A program made the translations under genes and the position numbers. Below are positions 6,127 to 13,859 of a stretch of 32,671 nt of DNA, one piece after another. Source of the stretch: an uncultured bacterium (GTDB lineage Bacteria > Omnitrophota > Gorgyraeia > Ghiorseimicrobiales > Ghiorseimicrobiaceae). Within the stretch, counting starts at the first letter, position 1. Each line of letters opens with the position of its first letter. The stretch covers positions 1 through 32,671 of the forward strand of contig CAJVXN010000024.1 of the NCBI GenBank assembly GCA_913009335.1, written 5' to 3'. The notes under the pieces were generated by a model. It searched no databases, had not been told where the DNA came from, and saw nothing but the letters and a program-made list of their open reading frames with translations.

Positions 6127-7824
6127 TTAACCTAAAGATTTTGCCTTTTCTTCAGCTTCAATTATTTTTGTAGAAATAAACTTATTTAATATCCTTCGTT
6201 CCAGGAATCCCGTAATTTTAAGCTCATCCGTAACTACGGGCAAATAATCCAAATTGTATTTCTCAAAAAGGTCACTTGCTTCTAATAATGACGCATCAGC
6301 GGAAATTTTTATACGCACCGGCTCCATTATATCATCTGCCAGAAAAAGATTAGCCGTATCAGCATACATAAAGGTCTGTTTTATACTCTCAACAGTGATA
6401 ACGCCTGTAAGTTTATTTTCTGCATCAATTACCGGATAGTACAAATAATCACTATCGCTGAAAATTTTTAAAATAGCTTTTAAAGGCGTATTTTTATATA
6501 TCACCGGCGGTTTTTTATCCATGGCATCCGCCACAAATACCTGCCGCATCAGGTCTTCTTCCGTAATATTCAAACCTACCTCTCCCGCCTTAATTACCGC
6601 ATATTTAACGGATGATGGGCCGATAAGCTGAACAACAAAAGTTGAGGTAGTAATTACAATAACAATCAAGTTCCCTATTTCACCCGGAAAAGCATGATAC
6701 GCAACGATAGATAAACCTATGGCAACCCCCGCCTGACTAAAAAGGCAAAACGGAAGATATTTTTTTACTGTTTCAGGCGCTGCGGAAATCCTCGCGCCAA
6801 AAGAAGCACCAACCATCTTCCCTGTTGTTCTTGCGATAAGATATATAACTGCGATTAATATTACAGTAGATGTAATATTATGTAAATCAAACTTTGCTCC
6901 AACAAGAACAAAAAATAATACATAAATTGGAGCGGCAAATCCGGCAACCAGGTTAAATACTTCCCGGCTTATACGCGGGGCGCGATTAACCACTACTATT
7001 CCCAGCGTCATCGCAGCCAAAAGCATATCAACATTAATCGCTAGCGACAACCCCAAAACCAAAAGAACTGCACCTATTGAAAAAGCAAGCATTCGTTCCT
7101 TCTGGCTATATTTTTTAATTAATTTCGTCAAACTTAATCCGGCAATACCCCCTATAACTATTGCACCGCCTATTTCATAAATCGGATGAATTATAGTCTG
7201 AATTATAGTCTCGGTGTTTTGACCTAAAATCCTTGAGGCGATACTTGAGGCAATAGCAAAAAGTATAAGCGCGAGCCCGTCATCCATTCCGACAATACCT
7301 AAAACAGTAGTTGTTAGAGGGCCGCGTGTTTTATGCTCCCAAAGAACATCAGTTGTCGCGGCAGGCGCAGTAGCCGAGGCAATAGCCCCCAATAATAAAC
7401 CTACCGCCCAAAAATGTATGCCTCCCTCAAAAAATAAACTGCCCAAAAACCCAACAGACAAAAATACCGCAAGAAAAGAAATAAAACCTTCGGATAAGAG
7501 TATAAACGCAAACTGCTTCCCATGACGGCGCAAAACATCTTTTTTTAACTCCCCGCCAATCATAAAACCAATTAAACCCAGGGCAAAAAAGTTAAATGGC
7601 TGCAACGTCATAATAATATCACGGTTTATGATATTTAAACCGCTCTGTCCCACTAAAATTCCAATACTTATATAACCGACAACTTGCGGTATCCGGATTT
7701 TCTGGAACAGGCGTCCGCCGATTGTCCCCCCGAACAAAGCAAGACCCAAAAGAAGCAAGATATTAAGATGAAGAAATGAAATCCTGGTAAAGATATAATT
7801 TAACTGTTCAATTATGTATTCCAT
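6127..7824 (-). CDS. CPA2-family cation:proton antiporter with C-terminal CBS pair
   Basis: A 565-residue protein. Residues about 15-395 form a Na+/H+-exchanger-type membrane domain of 12-13 helices, with APAATTDVLWE and GIVGMDDGLALILF matching the conserved unwound-helix and acidic-pair regions of CPA2 antiporters. After a linker, two CBS repeats occupy about residues 430-555 (KNTPLKAILKIF, DYLYYPVID, ITVESIKQTF; ADASLLEASDLF, DYLPVVTD, GFLERRIL). CBS pairs usually bind adenine nucleotides, so exchange may respond to energy state. The ion (Na+ or K+) cannot be told. It stands alone between the phosphate module and nikR copy 1. Confidence 0.88.
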   Translation of the reverse strand: MEYIIEQLNYIFTRISFLHLNILLLLGLALFGGTIGGRLFQKIRIPQVVGYISIGILVGQSGLNIINRDIIMTLQPFNFFALGLIGFMIGGELKKDVLRRHGKQFAFILLSEGFISFLAVFLSVGFLGSLFFEGGIHFWAVGLLLGAIASATAPAATTDVLWEHKTRGPLTTTVLGIVGMDDGLALILFAIASSIASRILGQNTETIIQTIIHPIYEIGGAIVIGGIAGLSLTKLIKKYSQKERMLAFSIGAVLLVLGLSLAINVDMLLAAMTLGIVVVNRAPRISREVFNLVAGFAAPIYVLFFVLVGAKFDLHNITSTVILIAVIYLIARTTGKMVGASFGARISAAPETVKKYLPFCLFSQAGVAIGLSIVAYHAFPGEIGNLIVIVITTSTFVVQLIGPSSVKYAVIKAGEVGLNITEEDLMRQVFVADAMDKKPPVIYKNTPLKAILKIFSDSDYLYYPVIDAENKLTGVITVESIKQTFMYADTANLFLADDIMEPVRIKISADASLLEASDLFEKYNLDYLPVVTDELKITGFLERRILNKFISTKIIEAEEKAKSLG

Positions 7825-8036
7825 AGCATTCCCCCTAAAACAAGTAGTTTAAGCTCTATCGCAATAGTTTGCAAGACAATTTATTTAAATATAGAGAATG
7901 AAGCTGAATATCTATTATGTGATACAACAATATAATTATTTTATGTATCGAAGAAGAGGGAAATTACAAAGGTATTTTATTAAAACTTCAAGATTAATTC
8001 GGGCGAGAGCGAAGTCTACCATGAGAAAGGTAATGC

Positions 8037-8056
8037 AAAACCCTTTTCTTTAAGGG
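8037..8056 (-). terminator. Weak intrinsic terminator after the phosphate operon
   Basis: On the minus strand CCCTT-N6-AAGGG is followed by TTTT, about 60 bases past the stop of the DUF2490 gene. The rest of the 292-base gap (7825-8116) holds no convincing gene; it includes a GCGAGAGCGAAGTCTACC segment similar to ones near 23747 and 25608. Confidence 0.5.
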
Positions 8057-8116
8057 CTGGAACCGCTAAAAGAAAGCAAATTTAAAAACTTATTTTTAAC
8101 TTTGTTCCCAAAACAT

Positions 8117-8764
8117 TCACATCAGTCCATTTTTGGTGCTTGAGCTTTTATTACGTTCAAAAACATAATATACCTCACCGGATAAATCACCGAACAGTTT
8201 TAAGATTACACCAGAGTAAAATCTATTCCTATTAAGGCGCTCAGAGCCAAAATCATAAAATAGCTCATCAGCAACATAAGGCTGAATTTCTAAAACGGTA
8301 AATTTAAAGGGGAATTTTATCGCCAGCTTATTCCTGTATCGAAAATAATTATCCGCATCTTCCTTGTTTCGATATTCAAGTCTTCCTCTATTACTGAAAT
8401 CAAATTCTGCTAATTCAAATTTTACCGCGGCATTCAAATGAGGCCTGTTTTCTTCTTGCCAACCACTGCTTTTTTCTTCGTTTACATAGCGGTAATTTAA
8501 ACCCAAAACAAGCCAATCATACAAACCGGAATAACTTATACCAATATCCGTATGGTTGTAATAAGGATTGACGGCATTGTCTCCAAACCTAGGCTCCTGT
8601 TCTAAATTTACTTTTAAATCGTCACTTATCTTCCAGGACGCCATTTCCGTATTCCAATACTGGAAATCTCCGTCATCAAACGCGAAGGATGCCCCAGGAA
8701 ATAATACCATAGACAACATTACTACCAATATGCCTATGCATTCTCTCTTGAATAGATTACTCAT
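8117..8764 (-). CDS. DUF2490-like outer-membrane protein in the phosphate operon
   Basis: I start at ATG 8764 (MSNLFKREC), which follows AAAGGA and overlaps the stop of the PhoU-like gene by eight bases; an ATG at 8800 is less likely. A signal peptide ends near SFA-FDDGDFQYWN. The body has alternating beta strands, with WKISDDLKVNLEQEPRF, LYDWLVLGLNYRYV and DELFYDF typical of DUF2490 proteins, and the length of 215 residues fits. It is predicted to be an outer-membrane barrel. Being third in a Pho-box operon suggests it serves phosphate passage or envelope adaptation under phosphate limitation; that is inference. Confidence 0.75.
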   Translation of the reverse strand: MSNLFKRECIGILVVMLSMVLFPGASFAFDDGDFQYWNTEMASWKISDDLKVNLEQEPRFGDNAVNPYYNHTDIGISYSGLYDWLVLGLNYRYVNEEKSSGWQEENRPHLNAAVKFELAEFDFSNRGRLEYRNKEDADNYFRYRNKLAIKFPFKFTVLEIQPYVADELFYDFGSERLNRNRFYSGVILKLFGDLSGEVYYVFERNKSSSTKNGLM

Positions 8765-9431
8765 CTTTTTTCCTTTCATCAAAATAATCCAGCTCATCAA
8801 GGGGCAATATTACAGAAGTAGCAGTATTCGCCAAATGTGCTGTGATGCGCTTAAAATATCTGGCAATTAAGGCAAAGCAGACCGCCTCATTGACCGAAAT
8901 ATTACTTTTTGCTAAATTTTGTATAATCTTATCGCAACGCTTAGCGATCCGACTCTCATAGTGCCATGACATACTTGCAGTATTCTGATCTGATTCAATA
9001 AATGCTTTTTTTGTTATCTCAAATAATTCTAAAATATCCTGATCCATTTTATCGAATAAATCCTGATAACGTTTCTGGTCTATCGGCTTTTCCAAAAGCT
9101 GAACAACCTCAAAAAGGTTCTTACAATAATCACCCAGTCTTTCCGCATCTTTTACTACGCTCATCAGAAGCAGGCATGCGGATATATCTACCGAAGGCCG
9201 AAGCGATAAATGCTGAACTATTTTCTTACGGATATTTCTCTGCAACTCGTTTATTTTCTTATCCGCGTCATATACCGCATCTTCAAGCCCTGCAATGTCC
9301 TCATTATGAATGAGCTTTCGGCATACGCAGGAAAACATACTCTGCGCATCGCTTAGCATCTGACTAAATTCTTCTAAGACGTTAGATAAGAAATCTTTCC
9401 CCTTCCAGAAACTCAATAAATTATTAAACAT
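8757..9431 (-). CDS. PhoU-family phosphate regulator
   Basis: A 224-residue all-helical protein with PhoU repeats: DAVYDADKKINELQ and KDAERLGDYCKNLFE in the first half, and ESRIAKRCDKIIQN and YFKRITAHLANTAT in the second. The E/DxxxD metal-binding motifs are partly kept; the second-repeat motif RxxERIGDH is degenerate (YFKRITAH). It lies 14 bases after the Na/Pi cotransporter gene, a common pairing in which PhoU modulates the transporter or the PhoR kinase. The Pho box upstream of the operon predicts induction on phosphate starvation. Confidence 0.85.
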   Translation of the reverse strand: MFNNLLSFWKGKDFLSNVLEEFSQMLSDAQSMFSCVCRKLIHNEDIAGLEDAVYDADKKINELQRNIRKKIVQHLSLRPSVDISACLLLMSVVKDAERLGDYCKNLFEVVQLLEKPIDQKRYQDLFDKMDQDILELFEITKKAFIESDQNTASMSWHYESRIAKRCDKIIQNLAKSNISVNEAVCFALIARYFKRITAHLANTATSVILPLDELDYFDERKKDE

Positions 9432-9445
9432 TTTGACCTCCTCTG

Positions 9446-10573
9446 CTATTTTAGTAACTTTGAAATTATAATTAATAACCCCGGGATAAGAAAGAAAATA
9501 GTCGCTACGTAAATCAATGCGTATCTTCTCTTGCGGAATGATAAATCGCCGAGCCCTTTTGCCAAATTAATCGGTAGAGTTCTAAATAATTTTACAGGAT
9601 AAATAAACAATACACCTATTAAATTAAATAAAAGATGAGAAAACGCGATAGTAATAGCCGCAGGATTTCCAGTGGCAAACGATGCTAGAATCGCGGTGGC
9701 AGTTGTGCCGATGTTTGCCCCCAGGGTTATTGGAAAAACAGTCTCTATTGTTACAATACCGGCCCCAATTAAAGGAATCAATAAAGAAGTCGTTATGGAG
9801 CTAGACTGGACAAAAATTGTAAAAATTATTCCGGCAAGTATCCCTACTAAAGTATTCTTACCGATAACATTGTTTAGGGCAATTTCGGTTCTCTCTATAA
9901 CTAATGACTTCATAAGTTTTACGATACAAAATAAAGTAATAAAAGTCATTAGAGCACCCGTTAATAATATCAGGCTGTAGCCTAAATTATGGGGTAGCGT
10001 CAAAACTTCGGTAAACAGATCTTTGATCAGATGGATTGCCGGCTGTGTAGCTGTTTTTATCGGGCTGGTAAATTTAATCCCCCCAAAATTAACAAAAAGT
10101 GTCGATAAAAACGTGGCTGATTTTTGCAAAAATCCCGTTGCAAGCTCTAAGGGAAACATAATTGCTACGCATATAAGATTAAAGAAATCATGCACTGTCG
10201 CGCCCGCTATGGCGCGCCTGAATTCTTCTTTGCGTGTAATATGGCCCAATGCTACAAGGGTGTTGGTTACGGTAGTTCCGATATTGGCTCCCATAATAAT
10301 CGGTATGGCATTTCCGACTGTTATGACACCGGATGCAACCATACCCACAGTTATGGAAGTAGTAGTTGATGAGCTCTGTATCAAGCTAGTTGCCAAAATC
10401 CCGATAAATAAACCTACAAATGGATTAGAAGTTGTCGCAAGCAGGTTTTCGGCAAACCCCTTGCCAAAACCTTTAAATGCCACGCCGATAATGCCGATAC
10501 TCACCAAAAATAAATAAAGAGAGGTTACTACCAGAATGATTTTTAAAAAAGTTTTGAATGTATTCTTATTCAT
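9446..10573 (-). CDS. Na+/phosphate cotransporter (NptA/PF02690 family)
   Basis: A 375-residue membrane protein with the inverted duplication of this family. Each half carries the substrate-binding QSSS signature: LIQSSSTTTS near residue 66 and FVQSSSITTS near residue 256. MGANIGTTVTN and LGANIGTTATA follow the two motifs. It brings in phosphate with sodium. The start ATG 10573 is about 55 bases downstream of a four-repeat Pho box. The PhoB/PhoR pair lies directly upstream and the PhoU-like gene directly downstream, so the module is self-contained. No long C-terminal PhoU domain is fused, unlike YjbB-type members. Confidence 0.92.
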   Translation of the reverse strand: MNKNTFKTFLKIILVVTSLYLFLVSIGIIGVAFKGFGKGFAENLLATTSNPFVGLFIGILATSLIQSSSTTTSITVGMVASGVITVGNAIPIIMGANIGTTVTNTLVALGHITRKEEFRRAIAGATVHDFFNLICVAIMFPLELATGFLQKSATFLSTLFVNFGGIKFTSPIKTATQPAIHLIKDLFTEVLTLPHNLGYSLILLTGALMTFITLFCIVKLMKSLVIERTEIALNNVIGKNTLVGILAGIIFTIFVQSSSITTSLLIPLIGAGIVTIETVFPITLGANIGTTATAILASFATGNPAAITIAFSHLLFNLIGVLFIYPVKLFRTLPINLAKGLGDLSFRKRRYALIYVATIFFLIPGLLIIISKLLK

Positions 10574-10626
10574 AATTTTGTTTAGGTTTTCAGGTAACCT
10601 TTAAGGTAAAGAATACATTATTACTA

Positions 10627-10664
10627 TGAAGTGGGTATGAAGAAAATGTGAAGATTTAATGAAG
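10627..10664 (-). promoter_or_regulatory. Pho box: four tandem 11-bp repeats
   Basis: On the minus strand CTTCA recurs exactly every 11 bases (plus-strand TGAAG at 10627, 10638, 10649 and 10660), three followed by T and one by C. Two adjacent PhoB dimers would fit. A TAATAA-like -10 follows. It lies between phoR and the Na/Pi cotransporter gene. Confidence 0.85.
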
Positions 10665-10678
10665 ATGAAAAATGATTT

Positions 10679-12103
10679 TTATTGCTTTGGAAGGGTGATT
10701 ATGACTTTTGTTCCGTTGCCGATTTGACTTTCGATATCAATATTCCCGTTATGGAGTAAAATTATATGCTTTACAATAGCCAGTCCTAATCCTGTTCCGC
10801 CGAACTTACGGGAGCGCGCCTTATCTACCCTATAAAAACGCTCAAAAATCCTATCTAGATGCTCTTGAGGTATGCCGATACCGGTATCTTCTACTCTCAT
10901 CTCAAGCATGTCTTTTCGCTCTGCGATAACGATTTTAATTTGGCCGGTTTCCGGGGTGTATTTCACAGAATTATCGATCAGATTTACAAAAACCTCTTCA
11001 ATTTTCGTTCTATCGGCGAATATCTTAAAACTATTTCCCTTAAAATCTAACTCCAATTTTTGTTTTTTATTTGAGATGGCATGGCCAAACCCTAAAATAA
11101 CCTCATCTAGCAAACCCTTTAAATCAAAGTTACATTTACTAATCCTGTCTTTTGCTAATTCTAATTCCGAAAGACTCAATAAATCATTTATGATATTACT
11201 TAGAGCTTCGGCATGTTTTTTTATAATAGAAATAAACCTTCTTGCATTTTCCTTATCATCTATCGCGCCGTCTTCTAGTGTCTCAATAAATCCTTTTATC
11301 GATGTGAGCGGGGTTTTAAGCTCATGAGATACATTTGCTACAAAATCGGTCCTTACCTTATCCATCTTCTTTAGGTTATTAATCTTGAGCTGTAATTCGT
11401 CAGCCATTTTATTTAGCGACCCGGCCAATACCTCAAGCTCGTCTTTAGTTCTAATATCTACGCGTTTTGAAAAATCACCTTTAGCTAACGCTTGAGCAAT
11501 TTCTTTCATTTGTGTTATAGGACTTATAATACTGCGTGATATAAAATATCCGGTTATTACAACAAAAACTATGGCGATAATACCGCCCAATAAAACAATT
11601 CTATAAATCACTCGTATTTGAGATTCCACCTCTCTCAAGGGCAAAGCAAGACGCACCACTCCGATAGAATTATTATCTTTTTTAACGTCAATAGCGACAT
11701 ATTTCATGTTATAGCCCAGAGTATCGCTGAAACGATTACTCTCACCAATTCCACCTTCAATTACCCTGATTATTTCTAATCTATCGCTATGATCGTCCAT
11801 TAAATGCGGGTCTTCTTCCGAATCACCTAAAACTTTACCACCTATATCAATAACAGTAATCCGCAAATTCAATCTATCCGCCAGAACTTCTATCTTCGTC
11901 TGAATCTGCTCTTGAGCATTACTTGATAAATCTTCCTCTAAAATATCCCCGACTAAAAAAGCATTACTCATTAACCTTTCAGAAATCTTCAACTCATAAT
12001 AATCCCGTAATTTTATCCCTACAAAGAAATTCAACACAAAAACAGCTATTACAATAGATAAAATATATGTACCTAAAAATTTCCAGATGATCTTATTTTT
12101 CAT
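10679..12103 (-). CDS. phoR: PhoR-like sensor histidine kinase
   Basis: A 474-residue protein: helix 1 at about residues 8-28, a periplasmic sensor domain at about 35-162, helix 2 at about 165-190 and HAMP at about 190-242. HisKA follows with VSHELKTPL (His260). The ATPase domain has an N-box (NLIDNSVKYT), a G1 box (VEDTGIGIP) and a G2 box (GTGLGLAIV). It starts one base after the stop of the response-regulator gene. The Pho box behind it, in front of a phosphate transporter, supports phosphate sensing, so the name PhoR is reasonable. The large sensor domain between the helices matches PhoR of Gram-positive and related lineages. Confidence 0.85.
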   Translation of the reverse strand: MKNKIIWKFLGTYILSIVIAVFVLNFFVGIKLRDYYELKISERLMSNAFLVGDILEEDLSSNAQEQIQTKIEVLADRLNLRITVIDIGGKVLGDSEEDPHLMDDHSDRLEIIRVIEGGIGESNRFSDTLGYNMKYVAIDVKKDNNSIGVVRLALPLREVESQIRVIYRIVLLGGIIAIVFVVITGYFISRSIISPITQMKEIAQALAKGDFSKRVDIRTKDELEVLAGSLNKMADELQLKINNLKKMDKVRTDFVANVSHELKTPLTSIKGFIETLEDGAIDDKENARRFISIIKKHAEALSNIINDLLSLSELELAKDRISKCNFDLKGLLDEVILGFGHAISNKKQKLELDFKGNSFKIFADRTKIEEVFVNLIDNSVKYTPETGQIKIVIAERKDMLEMRVEDTGIGIPQEHLDRIFERFYRVDKARSRKFGGTGLGLAIVKHIILLHNGNIDIESQIGNGTKVIITLPKQ

Positions 12104-12104
12104 A

Positions 12105-12788
12105 TCACAATTCTTTAAACCTATATCCTGCGCCTCTGATTGTCTCGATATACTCGCGAGCCTTGCCTAATTTTTTCCTCAAAGATTTCATGTGGGCATC
12201 TACTGTTCTATCATAAATAGAGGCCTCATAGCCGAAAACATTATCCAGTATTTTATCTCTCGATAATACTATACCCGGTCTCTGGGCCATAAATTCTAAT
12301 AGCTTAAATTCTGTAGGGGTAAGGGAAATTGCTTTACCTGAAACCGTTACTTTATATTTAAGGCTATCAATAAAAATACCTCCTACCTTGACTATCTTTT
12401 TAGCTAAAGAGACATCGCCGCGTCTTAATACTGCTTTTATTCTGGCGATTAATTCTCGCGGACTAAATGGCTTGGTCATATAATCATCAGCACCCAATCC
12501 CAGGCCTATAACCTTATCTGCTTCCTGAGATTTTGCTGTAAGCATAATAATCGGTATATGCGCGGTTAGTTCATTTTTCCGCATGTTCCGGCAAACTTCT
12601 AACCCATCCATTCCGGGCAGCATTAAATCTAAAATTATTAAATCCGGTTTATCCCTCTTTGCTGAATAAACTGCCCGCTCACCATCTAAAACTGATATTA
12701 CACTATAGCCTTCTTTCTTTAAGTTATAGCTGATCATCTCAACAATATCAGCATCATCCTCAACTATTAAAATCTTTTCTTTAGCCAT
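12105..12788 (-). CDS. phoB: PhoB-like OmpR-family response regulator
   Basis: A 227-residue protein. The receiver domain keeps the acidic pair (VEDDADI), the phosphoacceptor Asp in ILDLMLPG (about residue 54), Thr in MLTAKS and Lys in MTKPFSPREL. A winged-helix domain (LTPTEFKLLEFMAQRPG, RTVDAHMKSLRKKLG, IRGAGYRF) follows at about residues 130-226. It is paired with PhoR one base downstream, and the Pho box ahead of the Na/Pi gene is its likely target. HK1 lies 54 bases upstream and could feed the same regulator. Confidence 0.88.
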   Translation of the reverse strand: MAKEKILIVEDDADIVEMISYNLKKEGYSVISVLDGERAVYSAKRDKPDLIILDLMLPGMDGLEVCRNMRKNELTAHIPIIMLTAKSQEADKVIGLGLGADDYMTKPFSPRELIARIKAVLRRGDVSLAKKIVKVGGIFIDSLKYKVTVSGKAISLTPTEFKLLEFMAQRPGIVLSRDKILDNVFGYEASIYDRTVDAHMKSLRKKLGKAREYIETIRGAGYRFKEL

Positions 12789-12842
12789 CTTTTTTGTAAT
12801 TTTTTATTTTGAACTAAAAGGCAATTTTGTTTTTCCGCAAGT

Positions 12843-13775
12843 CTACTTCGGAATCTTAATATAAAACTTTGTGCCCTTGCCCTCTTCTGAAATACACCAA
12901 ATCTTTCCGCCATGGGATTCAGTAATTATTCTACAATTATATAATCCAATTCCGGAGCCGCCTTTTTTACCGAATGTTTTTCCAATTTCGAATAAAGACT
13001 TACTTATCTCTTTAGGTATTCCGGGTCCATTATCGCTTATACACATAAGTACTGAGTCCTCTGTCTTACTAACAGATAGTTCTATTTTTCCACCTTCAGT
13101 CATCGCTAAGGCTTCATCCGCATTTTTAAGCAAGTTCCAAATAACTCTTTCAAAATAATCTTTATCTATCGAAACTACTCCCTCAAACCCACAACTAATC
13201 TTTATTTCATGACGAAGCGTCATTCCGGAAACGACATCATCCAAAAATGTCTTAAGCTCAACTGGTGTTTTTGACAATTGGATTAGTTTTTCCCCTTGCG
13301 CGACTATCTTAATATCTGTCACCATCTTAGAAAGCCGCGCAACATCTCTTTCTATCTCTCCATAAATTTCAATCCGCTCTGTATCAGCAATATTTCGCCT
13401 TAACACCTCTACGCCCATCTTTATTGTCGCGACCGGATTATTCAAGTCATGAATAATACTGGAGGCATTCATACCGATTAGGGAAAATGATTCAAGCTGT
13501 TTAGCGATCATTCTGTAGGCAATTATAGTTTTGCCGATAAAAAAACCCATTATCCCCCCAAATATAATGTACAACACAGCCGGGGGTAAATGCTCCGCGG
13601 AAAATGCCATCTTAAATGCCGGTAAAACTTTACCCCAGTGAACATGCATAAAACCGACTTCTCCACCAAGATGGACCTGATGTGCCATCATGCCAAAAGG
13701 ATGAAGCAACACATAACCAAATACAGCCCCAAAAAACGTATTAAAAAATAACAGATATTTTTTAATAAAATTCAT
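12843..13775 (-). CDS. Histidine kinase with His-rich extracytoplasmic loop (HK1)
   Basis: A 310-residue protein. Two membrane helices (about 6-26 and 65-85) enclose a short loop with His at 25, 32, 35, 44 and 46 (HPFG, HQVHLGG, MHVHWG). The H-box is IIHDLNNP (His109), followed by an ATPase domain with NLLKNADEAL, SDNGPGIP and GGSGIGLYN. A paralogue of identical length at 25836-26768 keeps all five His at the same positions. That pattern suggests direct metal binding by the loop. It lies downstream of a copper-type P-ATPase and upstream of the PhoB-like regulator, so its partner regulator is uncertain. Confidence 0.8.
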   Translation of the reverse strand: MNFIKKYLLFFNTFFGAVFGYVLLHPFGMMAHQVHLGGEVGFMHVHWGKVLPAFKMAFSAEHLPPAVLYIIFGGIMGFFIGKTIIAYRMIAKQLESFSLIGMNASSIIHDLNNPVATIKMGVEVLRRNIADTERIEIYGEIERDVARLSKMVTDIKIVAQGEKLIQLSKTPVELKTFLDDVVSGMTLRHEIKISCGFEGVVSIDKDYFERVIWNLLKNADEALAMTEGGKIELSVSKTEDSVLMCISDNGPGIPKEISKSLFEIGKTFGKKGGSGIGLYNCRIITESHGGKIWCISEEGKGTKFYIKIPK

Positions 13776-13837
13776 TCGTATGCCTCCATTGTCAAAAAAA
13801 TATTTAATCTAATTAGCCTTTAGTTTCTCTACGGTAT

Positions 13838-13859
13838 ATTATAATACTATCCGTATTAT
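13838..13859 (-). promoter_or_regulatory. Candidate promoter and operator upstream of HK1
   Basis: The 7-base arms ATAATAC and GTATTAT flank a five-base spacer (13841-13859), and a consensus TATAAT (minus strand, 13843-13838) overlaps it. The site runs up to the stop codon of the ATPase gene. It suggests that HK1 can be transcribed separately under a dimeric regulator. Confidence 0.45.

Noticed and set aside
10023-10517. 164-codon plus-strand frame
   Set aside because: It is the antisense shadow of the Na/Pi cotransporter gene; the repeats seen in it mirror the QSSS segments.
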